Origin: Vallitalea sp.
GTDB lineage: Bacteria; Bacillota; Clostridia; Lachnospirales; Vallitaleaceae
DNA length: 64,000 nucleotides
NCBI GenBank assembly: GCA_025210235.1
Contig: JAOASG010000011.1
Location: forward strand, 1-64,000
Direction: 5' to 3'
Position numbers and translations under genes: made by a program. The notes under the pieces were generated by a model. It did not search any database, was not told the DNA's origin, and worked only from the letters and a program-made list of their open reading frames with translations. Positions 35,719 through 44,040 of this stretch are shown piece after piece. Position 1 is the stretch's first letter; the number at the start of each line of letters is the position of its first letter.

Positions 35719-36270
35719 TTATAGTGTTGGAGGATAAATGCCTACCATATCAGAATGATGAATATAGATGTAATCATCAGGTTGAGGCTCAATAATTACT
35801 AAATGAACCATACCATTTCTATTAATGCCTTTTACATAAACATTTACTCTACCATAACCAGGAATATATGTGTTAATTACTTTACCAATACTATCCTTAA
35901 TGACTGGTGTAGGAATGTATTTTAGTGAAGGATCTTTTGGATCACCCTTGTCTGGTCGTTTCTGAGTAGGTCTTTTATAGTCTCTTGGCGTAGGTCTTAA
36001 CCCAGGAAATACATTCCATGGATTATATTCATAATTATTTTCTTCTCTTTGTCTTGGTGGCTGATAATTATAATCAGGTTCTTTACTTGGTGGTTGTTGT
36101 CTTGGAGGAATGTTACTATAGTTATCGGGTTTAGATTTTTTTGGTGGCTTACTATCATTAGAATAATTAGGTCTAAATCCTTTGAAAATATTCCAAGGAT
36201 CATATTGTTGTTGACTAAATTCATCATGATTAAAATATTTATTCTCATCTGTTTTTATATAAGGACTCAC
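35719..36270 (-). CDS. Proline-rich protein with duplicated PWN-F-G-RP motif
   Basis: I do not recognise this 183-aa protein. The N-terminal two thirds is hydrophilic and rich in Pro, Asn, Tyr, Lys and Gln. It carries two copies of a motif, YDPWNIFKGFRP and YNPWNVFPGLRP, about 60 residues apart, separated by a PPRQ-rich linker. The C-terminal 60 residues look folded (YIPGYGRVNVYVKGIN, VHLVIIEPQPDDYIYIHHSDM). There is no signal peptide. GTG 36270 is 8 nt after AGGAGG; a GTG at 36279 lies on the ribosome site. The composition resembles spore-coat or envelope proteins, but this is only a suggestion. Confidence 0.7.
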   Translation of the reverse strand: MSPYIKTDENKYFNHDEFSQQQYDPWNIFKGFRPNYSNDSKPPKKSKPDNYSNIPPRQQPPSKEPDYNYQPPRQREENNYEYNPWNVFPGLRPTPRDYKRPTQKRPDKGDPKDPSLKYIPTPVIKDSIGKVINTYIPGYGRVNVYVKGINRNGMVHLVIIEPQPDDYIYIHHSDMVGIYPPTL

Positions 36271-36459
36271 ATAAATCACCTCCTATAATATAGTATGGAA
36301 GAGCTTCCTCAAATGGAAGTACTTATAAAAAAATATAATACTGCTATGTAATTTCAAAAAAATAAATTAAAAGTGCTAAACTTTGTAATAATGTTAAAAA
36401 TAATGGTTATAATAATATCGTAATAGAAAGAGTTTTAATATTTTACAGGAGGAGTATTT

Positions 36460-36624
36460 ATGCACAGAAAAAGTGATAATAAGAATCAAAATCAATCTAC
36501 AAAAAATAAGGAAGTTATTCCTGACTATAGTTCAAAGTCAGAAAACAAAAAGGCACATCATCCAGATTCAAAAGAGGAATATAATGAGTTTGCAAAAGAA
36601 TTAAATCCAGATGATTTTGAATAA
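36460..36624 (+). CDS. Small hydrophilic protein, 54 aa
   Basis: A 54-residue ORF starting MHRKSDNKNQNQ with AGGAGGAG 6-13 nt upstream and followed by a terminator. It is very polar (Asn, Lys, Asp, Glu, Ser) and ends in EYNEFAKELNPDDFE. The composition and size recall small spore or stress proteins of Firmicutes, but I recognise no family. The strong ribosome site and terminator make it a real gene. Confidence 0.7.
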   Translation: MHRKSDNKNQNQSTKNKEVIPDYSSKSENKKAHHPDSKEEYNEFAKELNPDDFE

Positions 36625-36639
36625 GATTGATGAAATAAA

Positions 36640-36670
36640 AAATAGATAACCATTAAATTGGTTATCTAAA
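36640..36670 (+). terminator. Terminator after the 54-aa ORF
   Basis: TAGATAACCA pairs with TGGTTATCTA around a short AT loop, 15 nt after the stop codon. The T tract that follows is weak. Confidence 0.6.
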
Positions 36671-36697
36671 ATTTAAATAAAGAAATTACTAGGATGT

Positions 36698-36868
36698 TTA
36701 TTTAGGTTGGAAACTTGCACAATCTGTTATCGCTTGAGTTTTGGTTGCATTTGAAACTGATGAATTTACAACATTGATATGTTGTAACGAACAGTAATCA
36801 TTATTTGTGTGAAATTTACATTCTTTTACTGTACATCCGATACTAGCATTATAATTTCCTATTTCCAT
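36698..36868 (-). CDS. DUF1540 domain small protein
   Basis: A 56-aa protein with the DUF1540 pattern: SIGCTVKECKFHTNNDYCSLQHI, then ATKTQAITDCASF. Four cysteines sit in CxxxxC, then C and C, probably binding a metal. The family is common in Clostridia and often sporulation-associated; its function is unknown. AAGGAG lies before the ATG at 36868. Confidence 0.88.
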   Translation of the reverse strand: MEIGNYNASIGCTVKECKFHTNNDYCSLQHINVVNSSVSNATKTQAITDCASFQPK

Positions 36869-37057
36869 TAAAAACACTCCTTTTTACTTATTATTAAGTT
36901 ACATTTTTTTAGAGATTATTATGCAACATAATTCATAAGTTAAATCATATAACTTATAAAAATTATCTATATATTAATAAATTAATATGAATTAACTATA
37001 ATATTTTTTCCGATAAAGGACTAAAATATTCATAAAAATGGAGTATTCATAATTAAA

Positions 37058-37915
37058 TTAATTTAACTTATTTAAAAAGAAAATTGATAATGTACCAGGA
37101 CCAGAATGAGCACCTATTGCACATCCAACATCTCTTATAACAAATTCTTTAATTCCAAATTTTGCTTCTAATTTAGATTTTACTGATAATGCAGTTTCTA
37201 AATCATCCGCGTGATTAATTGCTACAATCTGTTCACTAAGTCTGTCACTACGTTCTTCTACTATTTCAATCATTCTATTAATAGATTTTTTTCTGCCTCT
37301 TATTTTTTCAATAGGAATTAATTTTCCATCTTCTACATCAAGAATAGGTTTAATATTAAGGACAGAACCTAGAACTGCTGCTGTTTTGGATACACGACCA
37401 CCCTTATAGAGATATTCTAAATCATTTACTGTAAAAATATGTTCCATATGTTGTTTATAAAATAATATTTTGTTTATTACTTCTTCTTTTGAATCACCAT
37501 TTTGAGCTTCTAGAGCTGTAAGATATACTATTAATCCATATCCAAGAGAAGCTGCTTTTGAATCAATAACAGTTAAATCAAAATCTGGATATTTTTCTTT
37601 TATGTCTTGTGCTACTATTCTAGCTGTTTGATATGTACCTGATAACTCTGATGAAAAAGATATATATATGCAAGGTTTATTACATGTAAGATATTTTTTG
37701 AACATATTTTCTATGCTTTCATAAGGTGCTTGTGCCGTTTTGGGTACAGCACCTTCTAGCATACGTTTAAAAAGTTCTGATGGTTTAATATCTACGTTAT
37801 CTTTATATTCTTTTCCATCTAGATTTACAATAAGCGGTAGAACATCTATATTGTATTTTTCAATGATATCATCAGGTAAATCACATGCGCTGTCAGCAAT
37901 AATTTGTATATTCAT
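37058..37915 (-). CDS. DegV family fatty-acid-binding protein
   Basis: A 285-aa DegV/FakB-like protein. It starts IQIIADSACDLPDDII, and has YISFSSELSGTYQTA (fatty-acid carboxylate contact), DSKAASLGYGL, LEYLYKGGRVSKTAAVLGSVLNIKPIL and the terminal HSGPGTLSIFF. FakB proteins present fatty acids to the kinase FakA; no fakA is in the window. It is monocistronic with AGGAGGG before the ATG. Confidence 0.94.
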   Translation of the reverse strand: MNIQIIADSACDLPDDIIEKYNIDVLPLIVNLDGKEYKDNVDIKPSELFKRMLEGAVPKTAQAPYESIENMFKKYLTCNKPCIYISFSSELSGTYQTARIVAQDIKEKYPDFDLTVIDSKAASLGYGLIVYLTALEAQNGDSKEEVINKILFYKQHMEHIFTVNDLEYLYKGGRVSKTAAVLGSVLNIKPILDVEDGKLIPIEKIRGRKKSINRMIEIVEERSDRLSEQIVAINHADDLETALSVKSKLEAKFGIKEFVIRDVGCAIGAHSGPGTLSIFFLNKLN

Positions 37916-37992
37916 AAAATCCCTCCTAATGTTATATTAATTGTCAACTTTCCCACCTATTAGTGATATTAACTTTAACAAGATTATTAAAA

Positions 37993-38105
37993 GTAATTGA
38001 GAAACTACATTCAGTTGATTCTTTAATACAATATGTTGAATTTCAGCATGTTATAAGAACTACATATTGTATGTAAAAAAGTAAAATTCTTAGTTTTACA
38101 ATTAC
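37993..38105. repeat. Dispersed palindromic repeat (GTAATTGC family), 113 bp
   Basis: Ends GTAATTGAGAAACTA (37993-38007) and TAGTTTTACAATTAC (38091-38105) are inverted copies with a few mismatches. The interior shares CAGTTGATTCTTTAATACAA and CTACATATTGTATGTAAA with other copies. It fills most of the spacer upstream of degV. Confidence 0.8.
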
Positions 38106-38142
38106 CTAGAAGAATATTATATAAACAGGAAAATTTAATTTA

Positions 38143-38547
38143 TTATTTTATAATTGTTGAAATTATTACTTTAAATCCTTTTTCAGTAAGCATATTTTCT
38201 ACTTCGGTAAAAGTTTCATTATATGCACCGTTATCCATTAAATTAATAGTGTTATTATTTGAATCTAATTTATTTAACTTTTCTTTGAATGTATCTATAT
38301 TAATTAATTCATCATTCATAGTTATATTATTGTCTTTTATAACGACATTGACATACTTTGTTCCTTTATCTTTTTCTTTAGATGTAGTATTTGATTGAGT
38401 GGTATTAGTAGAATTATTTAAATTAATTTTAAAATTAAACCAATCAAATCCAAAGTTATCTGCTCCCAAAAATACAATTAAACCAAGAACTATAATTGTT
38501 ACAAAAATACTTTTCCCTTTACTTTTTCTTCTGCGATTTCTTGACAT
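38143..38547 (-). CDS. Membrane-anchored ExbD/TolR-like domain protein
   Basis: A 134-aa protein: basic N-terminus (MSRNRRRKSKGK), one membrane helix (about 13-32), an Asn/Thr/Ser linker and a small extracytoplasmic domain. That domain (NVVIKDNNITMNDELINIDTFKEKL to EVENMLTEKGFKVIIS) follows the strand-helix pattern of the ExbD/TolR periplasmic domain. It lacks the membrane aspartate of ExbD. It is the third gene of an ExbB/ExbD-like unit. The similarity is my reading of the pattern, not a search result. Confidence 0.6.
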   Translation of the reverse strand: MSRNRRRKSKGKSIFVTIIVLGLIVFLGADNFGFDWFNFKINLNNSTNTTQSNTTSKEKDKGTKYVNVVIKDNNITMNDELINIDTFKEKLNKLDSNNNTINLMDNGAYNETFTEVENMLTEKGFKVIISTIIK

Positions 38548-38603
38548 ATTAATTCATCCTTTCTTTAGCAATTTCAGAACCTAATAATAAATATAATATA
38601 TAA

Positions 38604-39329
38604 TTAATCAGGAAGAACATATTTTGTTTTAAATATTTTATCTGTACCATGTTTTTGTTGAATCTCTTTTATAGCATCCCAAACTACTGTAAATGCATAA
38701 CGGTAAACATGATCTTCTTCCTTTAGAGTAATTAATACAAAAGTATAACCACCTTCTTTATTATCAATAACTTGCTCAATAATATCTTTAATTTGTTCTT
38801 TTTTATTTTTTCTTGATTCGGGTGATATTACTTCATCTAAAGATATAAAAGTGTTAGTATCTTCTCCATTAATAAATAATTTATTCTGTGTTGATTTTAA
38901 TACTATATCAACAAAAAAATATTTTTTTGATATAGCCTCATATTTGTGTAATTGTTCTAGTATAGAGTCTTTATCAGCTAACTTTTCTATATTCTTATTA
39001 GTAGATATCTGGTTCAACATATCTTTGTTTGTATTAAACCATCTAGCTAAGTTAGTAGAGATATTTATTAATGACTCTTTCTCGTTGGAAATATCAAAAG
39101 ACATTTCATCTATTTTTTTATTAAGAGTATCTATTTCTTCTTTCAAATTTGAGATTTCATTATCTTTACTTTTTATAGTATCTACTAATTTATTATTTAA
39201 TTGTTGCTCATCATGAAGCATATTTTCTTTTTCGGTACTACCAGCATTAACATTAAGCATAAATGCAAAGAGAAGTATTAATACAATATCAAGTAGTGGC
39301 GTTAGATCAAAGAATATCTTTTGTTTCAT
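38604..39329 (-). CDS. ExbD/TolR/MotB-like protein with coiled coil
   Basis: A 241-aa protein with an N-terminal helix FFDLTPLLDIVLILLFAFML that matches the ExbD/TolR membrane segment, including the proton-path aspartate. A coiled coil (about 35-90) and a mixed alpha/beta C-terminal domain of about 140 residues follow, outside the membrane. ExbD proper is about 140 aa, so the C-terminal part is enlarged. ATG 39329 follows AAAGGTG; it overlaps the ExbB-like gene by 23 bp, which implies coupled translation. An earlier in-frame start is less likely. Confidence 0.75.
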   Translation of the reverse strand: MKQKIFFDLTPLLDIVLILLFAFMLNVNAGSTEKENMLHDEQQLNNKLVDTIKSKDNEISNLKEEIDTLNKKIDEMSFDISNEKESLINISTNLARWFNTNKDMLNQISTNKNIEKLADKDSILEQLHKYEAISKKYFFVDIVLKSTQNKLFINGEDTNTFISLDEVISPESRKNKKEQIKDIIEQVIDNKEGGYTFVLITLKEEDHVYRYAFTVVWDAIKEIQQKHGTDKIFKTKYVLPD

Positions 39330-39843
39330 AATTATCACCTTTACTTGTATATTGGTCAATTCTACTTAATAAAAGATTAAAACTATCTTCATTAAGAGCG
39401 ATTTTGGGATAAATTGTACTATCAATTGATTTAAATAGTATAGCACATACTAACCCCCAAAAAGTTGATGTTAAAGCTGTAGTAAAATTAAACATAATCA
39501 TATCATTTGAAAATGAAGTAAGACGAAGTAATGATATGATTGTACCAAGAATCCCCATAAGAGGAAAAATATTGGTTATAGAAGCAAAATGGTAGTAGCA
39601 CTTTGTTTCCTTTTCTTTTAGTTTGCGTAATAAATGTAAATCTAATTCAGATTTATTAGATTGTTTTATTAATGTTATTATTTGTTCTATTGGAATATAA
39701 ATAGTTGGTTGTAATGAATGTTCTAATTCATTAGTAGATTTTTTTAACTTAGGTAAAAAATAAAAGAAGTTTACTAAAGCTAAAATAATTATAATACCAT
39801 CAAATCCAAGTAGATTTTTAAATATTATGATGAAAAACTCCAT
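39307..39843 (-). CDS. MotA/TolQ/ExbB-like proton channel protein
   Basis: A 178-aa membrane protein with three helices: one near residue 15, and two at about 85-110 and 120-145. The segment ITNIFPLMGILGTIISLL and FTTALTSTFWGLVCAILF correspond to the paired channel helices of TolQ/ExbB. With the two following genes it forms a stator-like unit driven by ion flow. In diderms such units energise outer-membrane transport; here the organism looks monoderm, so the driven process is unknown. GGGGGT precedes the ATG. Confidence 0.82.
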   Translation of the reverse strand: MEFFIIIFKNLLGFDGIIIILALVNFFYFLPKLKKSTNELEHSLQPTIYIPIEQIITLIKQSNKSELDLHLLRKLKEKETKCYYHFASITNIFPLMGILGTIISLLRLTSFSNDMIMFNFTTALTSTFWGLVCAILFKSIDSTIYPKIALNEDSFNLLLSRIDQYTSKGDNYETKDIL

Positions 39844-40085
39844 GGTTACCCCCTGATTATGATTTACTAGATTGTCAATATATACAGATTATACCATAAA
39901 AAGAGACTCTATTTAATATTTATTTTATTTATTTAATATATATTATACAAGAGGTAAAAAAAACTAAGATTCTATACAGTGCAAGGTAATTTGTTTTATA
40001 AACTTTAAGATGGTATATAAATATATAAAAGAAACTAGACAATATATAAAGAGTGTAGTAAAGTATCAATTAATAGGTTGTATAT

Positions 40086-40120
40086 TAGAAAATCAACTAA
40101 ATGTAAGTTTTCAGTTACTT
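40086..40120. repeat. Partial right end of the GTAATTGC repeat
   Basis: AATCAACTAAATGTAAGTTT and TCAGTTACTTTAA resemble the interior-plus-right-end of the family (compare 22810-22845). No left end is visible. Confidence 0.5.
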
Positions 40121-40129
40121 TAATCGAAA

Positions 40130-40200
40130 GGAGATGGTAGTATGGACGCAGACCCTGGGAGTTGTATTTATAATATAATATATTTTTTTCTACCATCTCC
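40130..40200. repeat. Palindromic element (copy 4)
   Basis: GGAGATGGTAG (40130-40140) and CTACCATCTCC (40190-40200) are perfect 11-bp arms. The arm begins with the same GGAGATGGTA as the arm at 20592-20614. The loop carries GGACGCAGACCC, matching ACGCAGACCC in the 28465 element, and its reverse strand contains GTCCAT. It appears to be a shorter or decayed member of the set. Confidence 0.6.
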
Positions 40201-40221
40201 AAGACGAAAGTAGAATTATTA

Positions 40222-40320
40222 CTCTCTTTTGTGTTTTATACACAACAAGTGCGTATAATAACGCTTGTAATCTTGTTGTTTAGTGTTTGGGCGCTAAGGT
40301 AGAAAACACATAAAAGGAGG
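40222..40320 (+). promoter_or_regulatory. Candidate structured RNA leader before mgtE
   Basis: CTCTCTTTTGTGTTTT (40222-40237) can pair with AAAACACATAAAAGGAGG (40303-40320), which includes the mgtE ribosome site. Inside, ACAACAAG (40242-40249) pairs with CTTGTTGT (40272-40279), enclosing GCGT/ACGC (40251-40254 with 40261-40264). GTGTTTTATACAC offers a competing fold. The layout suits control of mgtE translation. It does not match the M-box Mg riboswitch consensus that I know. Confidence 0.5.
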
Positions 40321-40327
40321 ATTTAAA

Positions 40328-41656
40328 TTGGATTTAAAAACACTTACAGAATTATTAAAGAATAAACAACTATCACAAATAAGAAATGAATTAGTAGAGA
40401 TTCAAGAAGCTGATATTGCAGAGTTACTTGAAGAATTAAATATAAAAGAAGCTATATTAGTATTTAGAATGCTACCAAAAGAAATAGCAGCAGAAGTTTT
40501 TTCGTTTTTAGATGTTGAAAGGCAATCAGAACTTTCTTCCATAGTAAGCGATAAAGAATTAGCTGATATAATAAATGAATTAAACTTTGATGATAAAATT
40601 GATTTAATTGAAGAAGTACCTGCAAATTTAGTTAAAAGAATTTTACAACAGTCTACTGTTGTAGAACGTAGGCTAATTAATCAATTCTTAAATTATCCTG
40701 ATGATTCTGCAGGAAGTCTTATGACAATTGAGTTTGTAGGGCTAAAAAAAGAAATGACCGTAAATGAAGCAATGGAAAAAATAAGAAGAACAGGTTTTAA
40801 TAAAGAAACAATATACACAAGTTATGTTACTGGAACTAAAAGAACTCTAGAGGGTATTATATCTTTGAAAGATTTAGTATTAAGTGATAAACACACTATT
40901 ATATCTGATATAATGGAGACAGATGTTATTTATGTGAATACTCATGATGATCAAGAATATATAGCAGAAGTTTTTAAAAAATATGATTTTCTTTCATTAC
41001 CAGTAGTAGATAATGAAAATAGATTAGTAGGTATAATTACTATTGATGATATTGTTGATGTTATAGAAGAAGAGACTACAGAGGACTTTCAAAGAATGGC
41101 TGCTATTGAGCCTACGGAAATTGAATATTTAGATGCATCGGTTTTGATGTTAGCAAAAAAAAGATTGCCATGGCTTGTAATACTTATGTTTTCAGCATAT
41201 TTGACAGAGATGGTAATGAATTTTAATAATCATCTAATAATGCAATTTGCTCTTGCGATTTATACACCTATGCTTATGTCTACAGGGGGTAATGCAGGAG
41301 CACAATCAGCAACTCTTGTTATTAGAAGTATTACACTAGGGGAAGTGAAATTTAAAGATGTATTTCGTGTTTTATGGAAAGAAATAAGAGTAGGGTTAAT
41401 GGTTGGATGTACTCTTGGTGTATTAAATTGTATAAGGATTTATTTCACTGATGATGATCCATTTAAAGCTATGATGGTAGGATTAACATTAATATGTACT
41501 ACTACTTTTGCAGCAATTATTGGAGGAACCCTACCAGTTGTTGCAAAAAAATTAAAACTTGACCCTGCAATAATGGCTAGTCCAATGATAACAACAATAG
41601 TAGATGTAACTACATTACTAATCTTTTTCAAAATAGCAACGTTAATTTTAGTATAG
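40328..41656 (+). CDS. mgtE: Magnesium transporter MgtE
   Basis: A 442-aa Mg2+ channel. The N-terminal superhelical domain (about 1-125) contains LPKEIAAEVFSFL and the tail YPDDSAGSLMT. A CBS pair follows (about 135-255; IMETDVIYVNTHDDQ, LPVVDNENRLVGIITIDDIVDVI). Five membrane helices (about 280-442) carry the selectivity region PMLMSTGGNAGAQSATLVIR. The gene starts with TTG after AAAGGAGG, and the preceding leader may regulate it. Confidence 0.96.
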   Translation: MDLKTLTELLKNKQLSQIRNELVEIQEADIAELLEELNIKEAILVFRMLPKEIAAEVFSFLDVERQSELSSIVSDKELADIINELNFDDKIDLIEEVPANLVKRILQQSTVVERRLINQFLNYPDDSAGSLMTIEFVGLKKEMTVNEAMEKIRRTGFNKETIYTSYVTGTKRTLEGIISLKDLVLSDKHTIISDIMETDVIYVNTHDDQEYIAEVFKKYDFLSLPVVDNENRLVGIITIDDIVDVIEEETTEDFQRMAAIEPTEIEYLDASVLMLAKKRLPWLVILMFSAYLTEMVMNFNNHLIMQFALAIYTPMLMSTGGNAGAQSATLVIRSITLGEVKFKDVFRVLWKEIRVGLMVGCTLGVLNCIRIYFTDDDPFKAMMVGLTLICTTTFAAIIGGTLPVVAKKLKLDPAIMASPMITTIVDVTTLLIFFKIATLILV

Positions 41657-41925
41657 AATTATTTGCATTAACAGGTATATTTATGATACAATAACTTGAA
41701 TGTTATTATATTATAAATATATCATATCAATTATATTTCATATAGCTTATCAATAAATTCTCCAATAATAGTGTATTTTAAAATATAAAATATAATGAGT
41801 ATAATTTATTACTTTGCTGTTTTTAATGTAGAGATAATATTGTAGGACAAACTTTAATATTTATATAATTTATATTTACATAAATTAAAGGGAATATTTT
41901 TAATAATTACGAAAGGGGTGCTCAT

Positions 41926-43536
41926 ATGAGTACGGATTTCACTAAAGTTACATTAGCAGAACTTCGTAAAAAGGCTAAAGAACTTGGTATAAGAAGTATT
42001 ACTAAATTTAAAAAAGCTGAGCTAATCCAAATCCTTAAAGAAGTTGAAACTAAAGTGGAAGATAATAAAGAAGACAAACTAGATAACGAAGAAACAGATA
42101 GAAACGCACAGAAATTACAACAAGATAATAACTACATACAAAAAGTAGATAAAAAATCACAAAATATAATAGAAGATAATACACAGAAAACCGTACAAAA
42201 ACCATTGTTAGATAAAGAAAAACAAGACCTTCATAGCAAGAATGAAAAATATAAGAAAGATATAGAAAAAAAAGAAGAAGTTACAAAACAAGACAATTTG
42301 CAAAGTAAACAAATTAATAAAGAAGTAAGAAAAGATATTAAAAAAGAAGGAAATAGGGAAAGACCAAATAAAAAAGTTCCTTCAGATTTTCAAGATTTAA
42401 ACAGTGGAGAAATAGCATATGGAGTACTCGAAGTATTACCAGATGGTTTTGGTTTTATTAGATGTGCTAATTATTTACCAGGAGAAGATGATGTATATGT
42501 ATCACCTTCACAAATTAGAAGATTTAATTTGAAAACAGGAGACTTAATAATTGGTAACATAAGAGTTCCAAAAGATAATGAAAAATTTAGAGCATTATTA
42601 TATGTCCAATCTGTAAATGGTGATTCGCCAGCTAATGCTGCAAGAAGACCAAATTTTGAAGATTTAACACCTATATTTCCAAATGAAAGAGTACATCTTG
42701 AGACTGTCTCTTCTGAATATTCTACAAGGCTTATTGATTTTGTTGCACCTATCGGTAAAGGACAAAGAGGTATGATTGTAGCACCACCAAAAGCTGGTAA
42801 GACAACTTTACTCAAAAAGATAGCTAATGCTATTACAAAAAATCATCCAAATTCCCATTTGATTGTATTATTAATAGATGAAAGACCAGAAGAGGTAACA
42901 GATATAAGACGTTCCATAAAAGGTGAAAATGTAGAAGTTATTTACTCTACATTTGATGAGCTGCCAGAACATCATAAAAGAGTTTCCGAAATGGTACTTG
43001 CTAGAGCAAAGAGAATGGTAGAACAGAAAAAAGACTTATATATTTTGCTCGATAGCATAACAAGGTTGGCTAGAGCTTATAATTTAACTATCCCACCAAG
43101 TGGTAGAACATTATCTGGAGGACTTGACCCAGCAGCTCTTCATATGCCAAAGAAGTTTTTTGGAGCAGCTAGAAATATTGAAGAAGGTGGAAGTCTTACA
43201 ATACTTGCTACAGCGCTTGTGGAAACAGGAAGTAAGATGGATGAAGTTATTTTTGAAGAGTTTAAAGGAACGGGTAATATGGAATTAGTACTTGATAGAA
43301 AGCTATCAGAGAAGAGAATATTTCCAGCTATTGATATTGCAAAATCAGGGACAAGAAGAGATGATTTACTTTATACAAAAGATGAAATGGATGCTATATA
43401 TCGACTTAGAAAAGCAAGTAGTAATATGAGATCAGATGAAGTAACTGAGAGTATGTTAAAAGTATTTGTAAAATCAAAAAATAATAAGGAATTTTTTAAT
43501 ACTATTAATAAAAGCTTAATTGATAAATATAAATAG
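41926..43536 (+). CDS. rho: Transcription termination factor Rho
   Basis: A 536-aa hexameric RNA-dependent ATPase. Rho_N lies at about 5-38 ([13 protein letters not shown]). A charged Lys/Glu/Gln/Asn-rich insertion of about 95 residues follows, then the cold-shock-like RNA-binding domain ([29 protein letters not shown]). The ATPase has the P-loop PPKAGKTT (about 287-294), Walker [15 protein letters not shown] and the Q-loop region. E. coli Rho is 419 aa; the excess is the insertion, as in other Firmicutes. It is followed by rpmE, a common Clostridia order. Confidence 0.97.
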   Translation: MSTDFTKVTLAELRKKAKELGIRSITKFKKAELIQILKEVETKVEDNKEDKLDNEETDRNAQKLQQDNNYIQKVDKKSQNIIEDNTQKTVQKPLLDKEKQDLHSKNEKYKKDIEKKEEVTKQDNLQSKQINKEVRKDIKKEGNRERPNKKVPSDFQDLNSGEIAYGVLEVLPDGFGFIRCANYLPGEDDVYVSPSQIRRFNLKTGDLIIGNIRVPKDNEKFRALLYVQSVNGDSPANAARRPNFEDLTPIFPNERVHLETVSSEYSTRLIDFVAPIGKGQRGMIVAPPKAGKTTLLKKIANAITKNHPNSHLIVLLIDERPEEVTDIRRSIKGENVEVIYSTFDELPEHHKRVSEMVLARAKRMVEQKKDLYILLDSITRLARAYNLTIPPSGRTLSGGLDPAALHMPKKFFGAARNIEEGGSLTILATALVETGSKMDEVIFEEFKGTGNMELVLDRKLSEKRIFPAIDIAKSGTRRDDLLYTKDEMDAIYRLRKASSNMRSDEVTESMLKVFVKSKNNKEFFNTINKSLIDKYK

Positions 43537-43544
43537 AAAAGGTA

Positions 43545-43573
43545 TTGCATCATAATATATTTCGTGATATAAT
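43545..43573 (+). promoter_or_regulatory. Sigma-A-type promoter of rpmE
   Basis: TTGCAT (43545-43550), 17 bp, TATAAT (43568-43573). The resulting leader of about 75 nt contains a small CGACttaatGTCG hairpin (43598-43612) before the gene. L31 leaders are known autoregulatory RNAs in Firmicutes; I cannot confirm this one. Confidence 0.7.
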
Positions 43574-43654
43574 ATAAAAGCTGTTTACAAATATAAGTTC
43601 GACTTAATGTCGGCATATAATATTAAAGGCTAATATTTGAAAGAGGTGAAACGT

Positions 43655-43867
43655 GTGAGAGAAGGAATTCATCCAGAATATCATCAAGCTAAAGTAAAAT
43701 GTAACTGTGGTAATGAATTTGTTACAGGTTCAACTGATGAAAATATTCACGTTGAAATTTGTTCAAAATGTCATCCTTTTTATACTGGAACACAAAAAGC
43801 AGTATCTGCTCGTGGACGTATAGATAAGTTCAACCGTAAATATGGCATTAATCAAGAAAATAATTAA
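43655..43867 (+). CDS. rpmE: 50S ribosomal protein L31, zinc-binding type
   Basis: A 70-aa L31 starting [21 protein letters not shown]. The zinc ligands are in CNCG and [10 protein letters not shown], so this is the C+ (zinc) form. The start is GTG 43655 after AGAGGTG; upstream in-frame TTG and GTG codons lie in or before the ribosome site. Confidence 0.97.
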   Translation: MREGIHPEYHQAKVKCNCGNEFVTGSTDENIHVEICSKCHPFYTGTQKAVSARGRIDKFNRKYGINQENN

Positions 43868-43877
43868 TTAATACTTT

Positions 43878-43905
43878 AGTTGAGGAATTTCCTCAACTTT
43901 TTTTT
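43878..43905 (+). terminator. Terminator after rpmE
   Basis: AGTTGAGGAA pairs with TTCCTCAACT around one base, followed by a run of T's. Confidence 0.9.
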
Positions 43906-44040
43906 GTTTTATCATGCCTACTCTAGTAGGATATTCTTGTCTTATAGTCGCTTTTTCTTCAATTATTTATGCATAGACGTATATGTGGTTACATGGTATA
44001 ATTTAATAAGTTTTAAAATATTATAATGTGGGTGGTAAAT

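Noticed and set aside
38143..39843. Zorya-type anti-phage system
   Set aside because: The MotA/ExbB-like protein is only 178 aa, there is no OmpA-like ZorB domain, and no helicase or nuclease genes follow. A plain ExbBD-like unit is the safer reading.
40201..40327. M-box magnesium riboswitch before mgtE
   Set aside because: The region folds well, but the conserved M-box core segments are absent and the length is too short, so I report only an unclassified leader.
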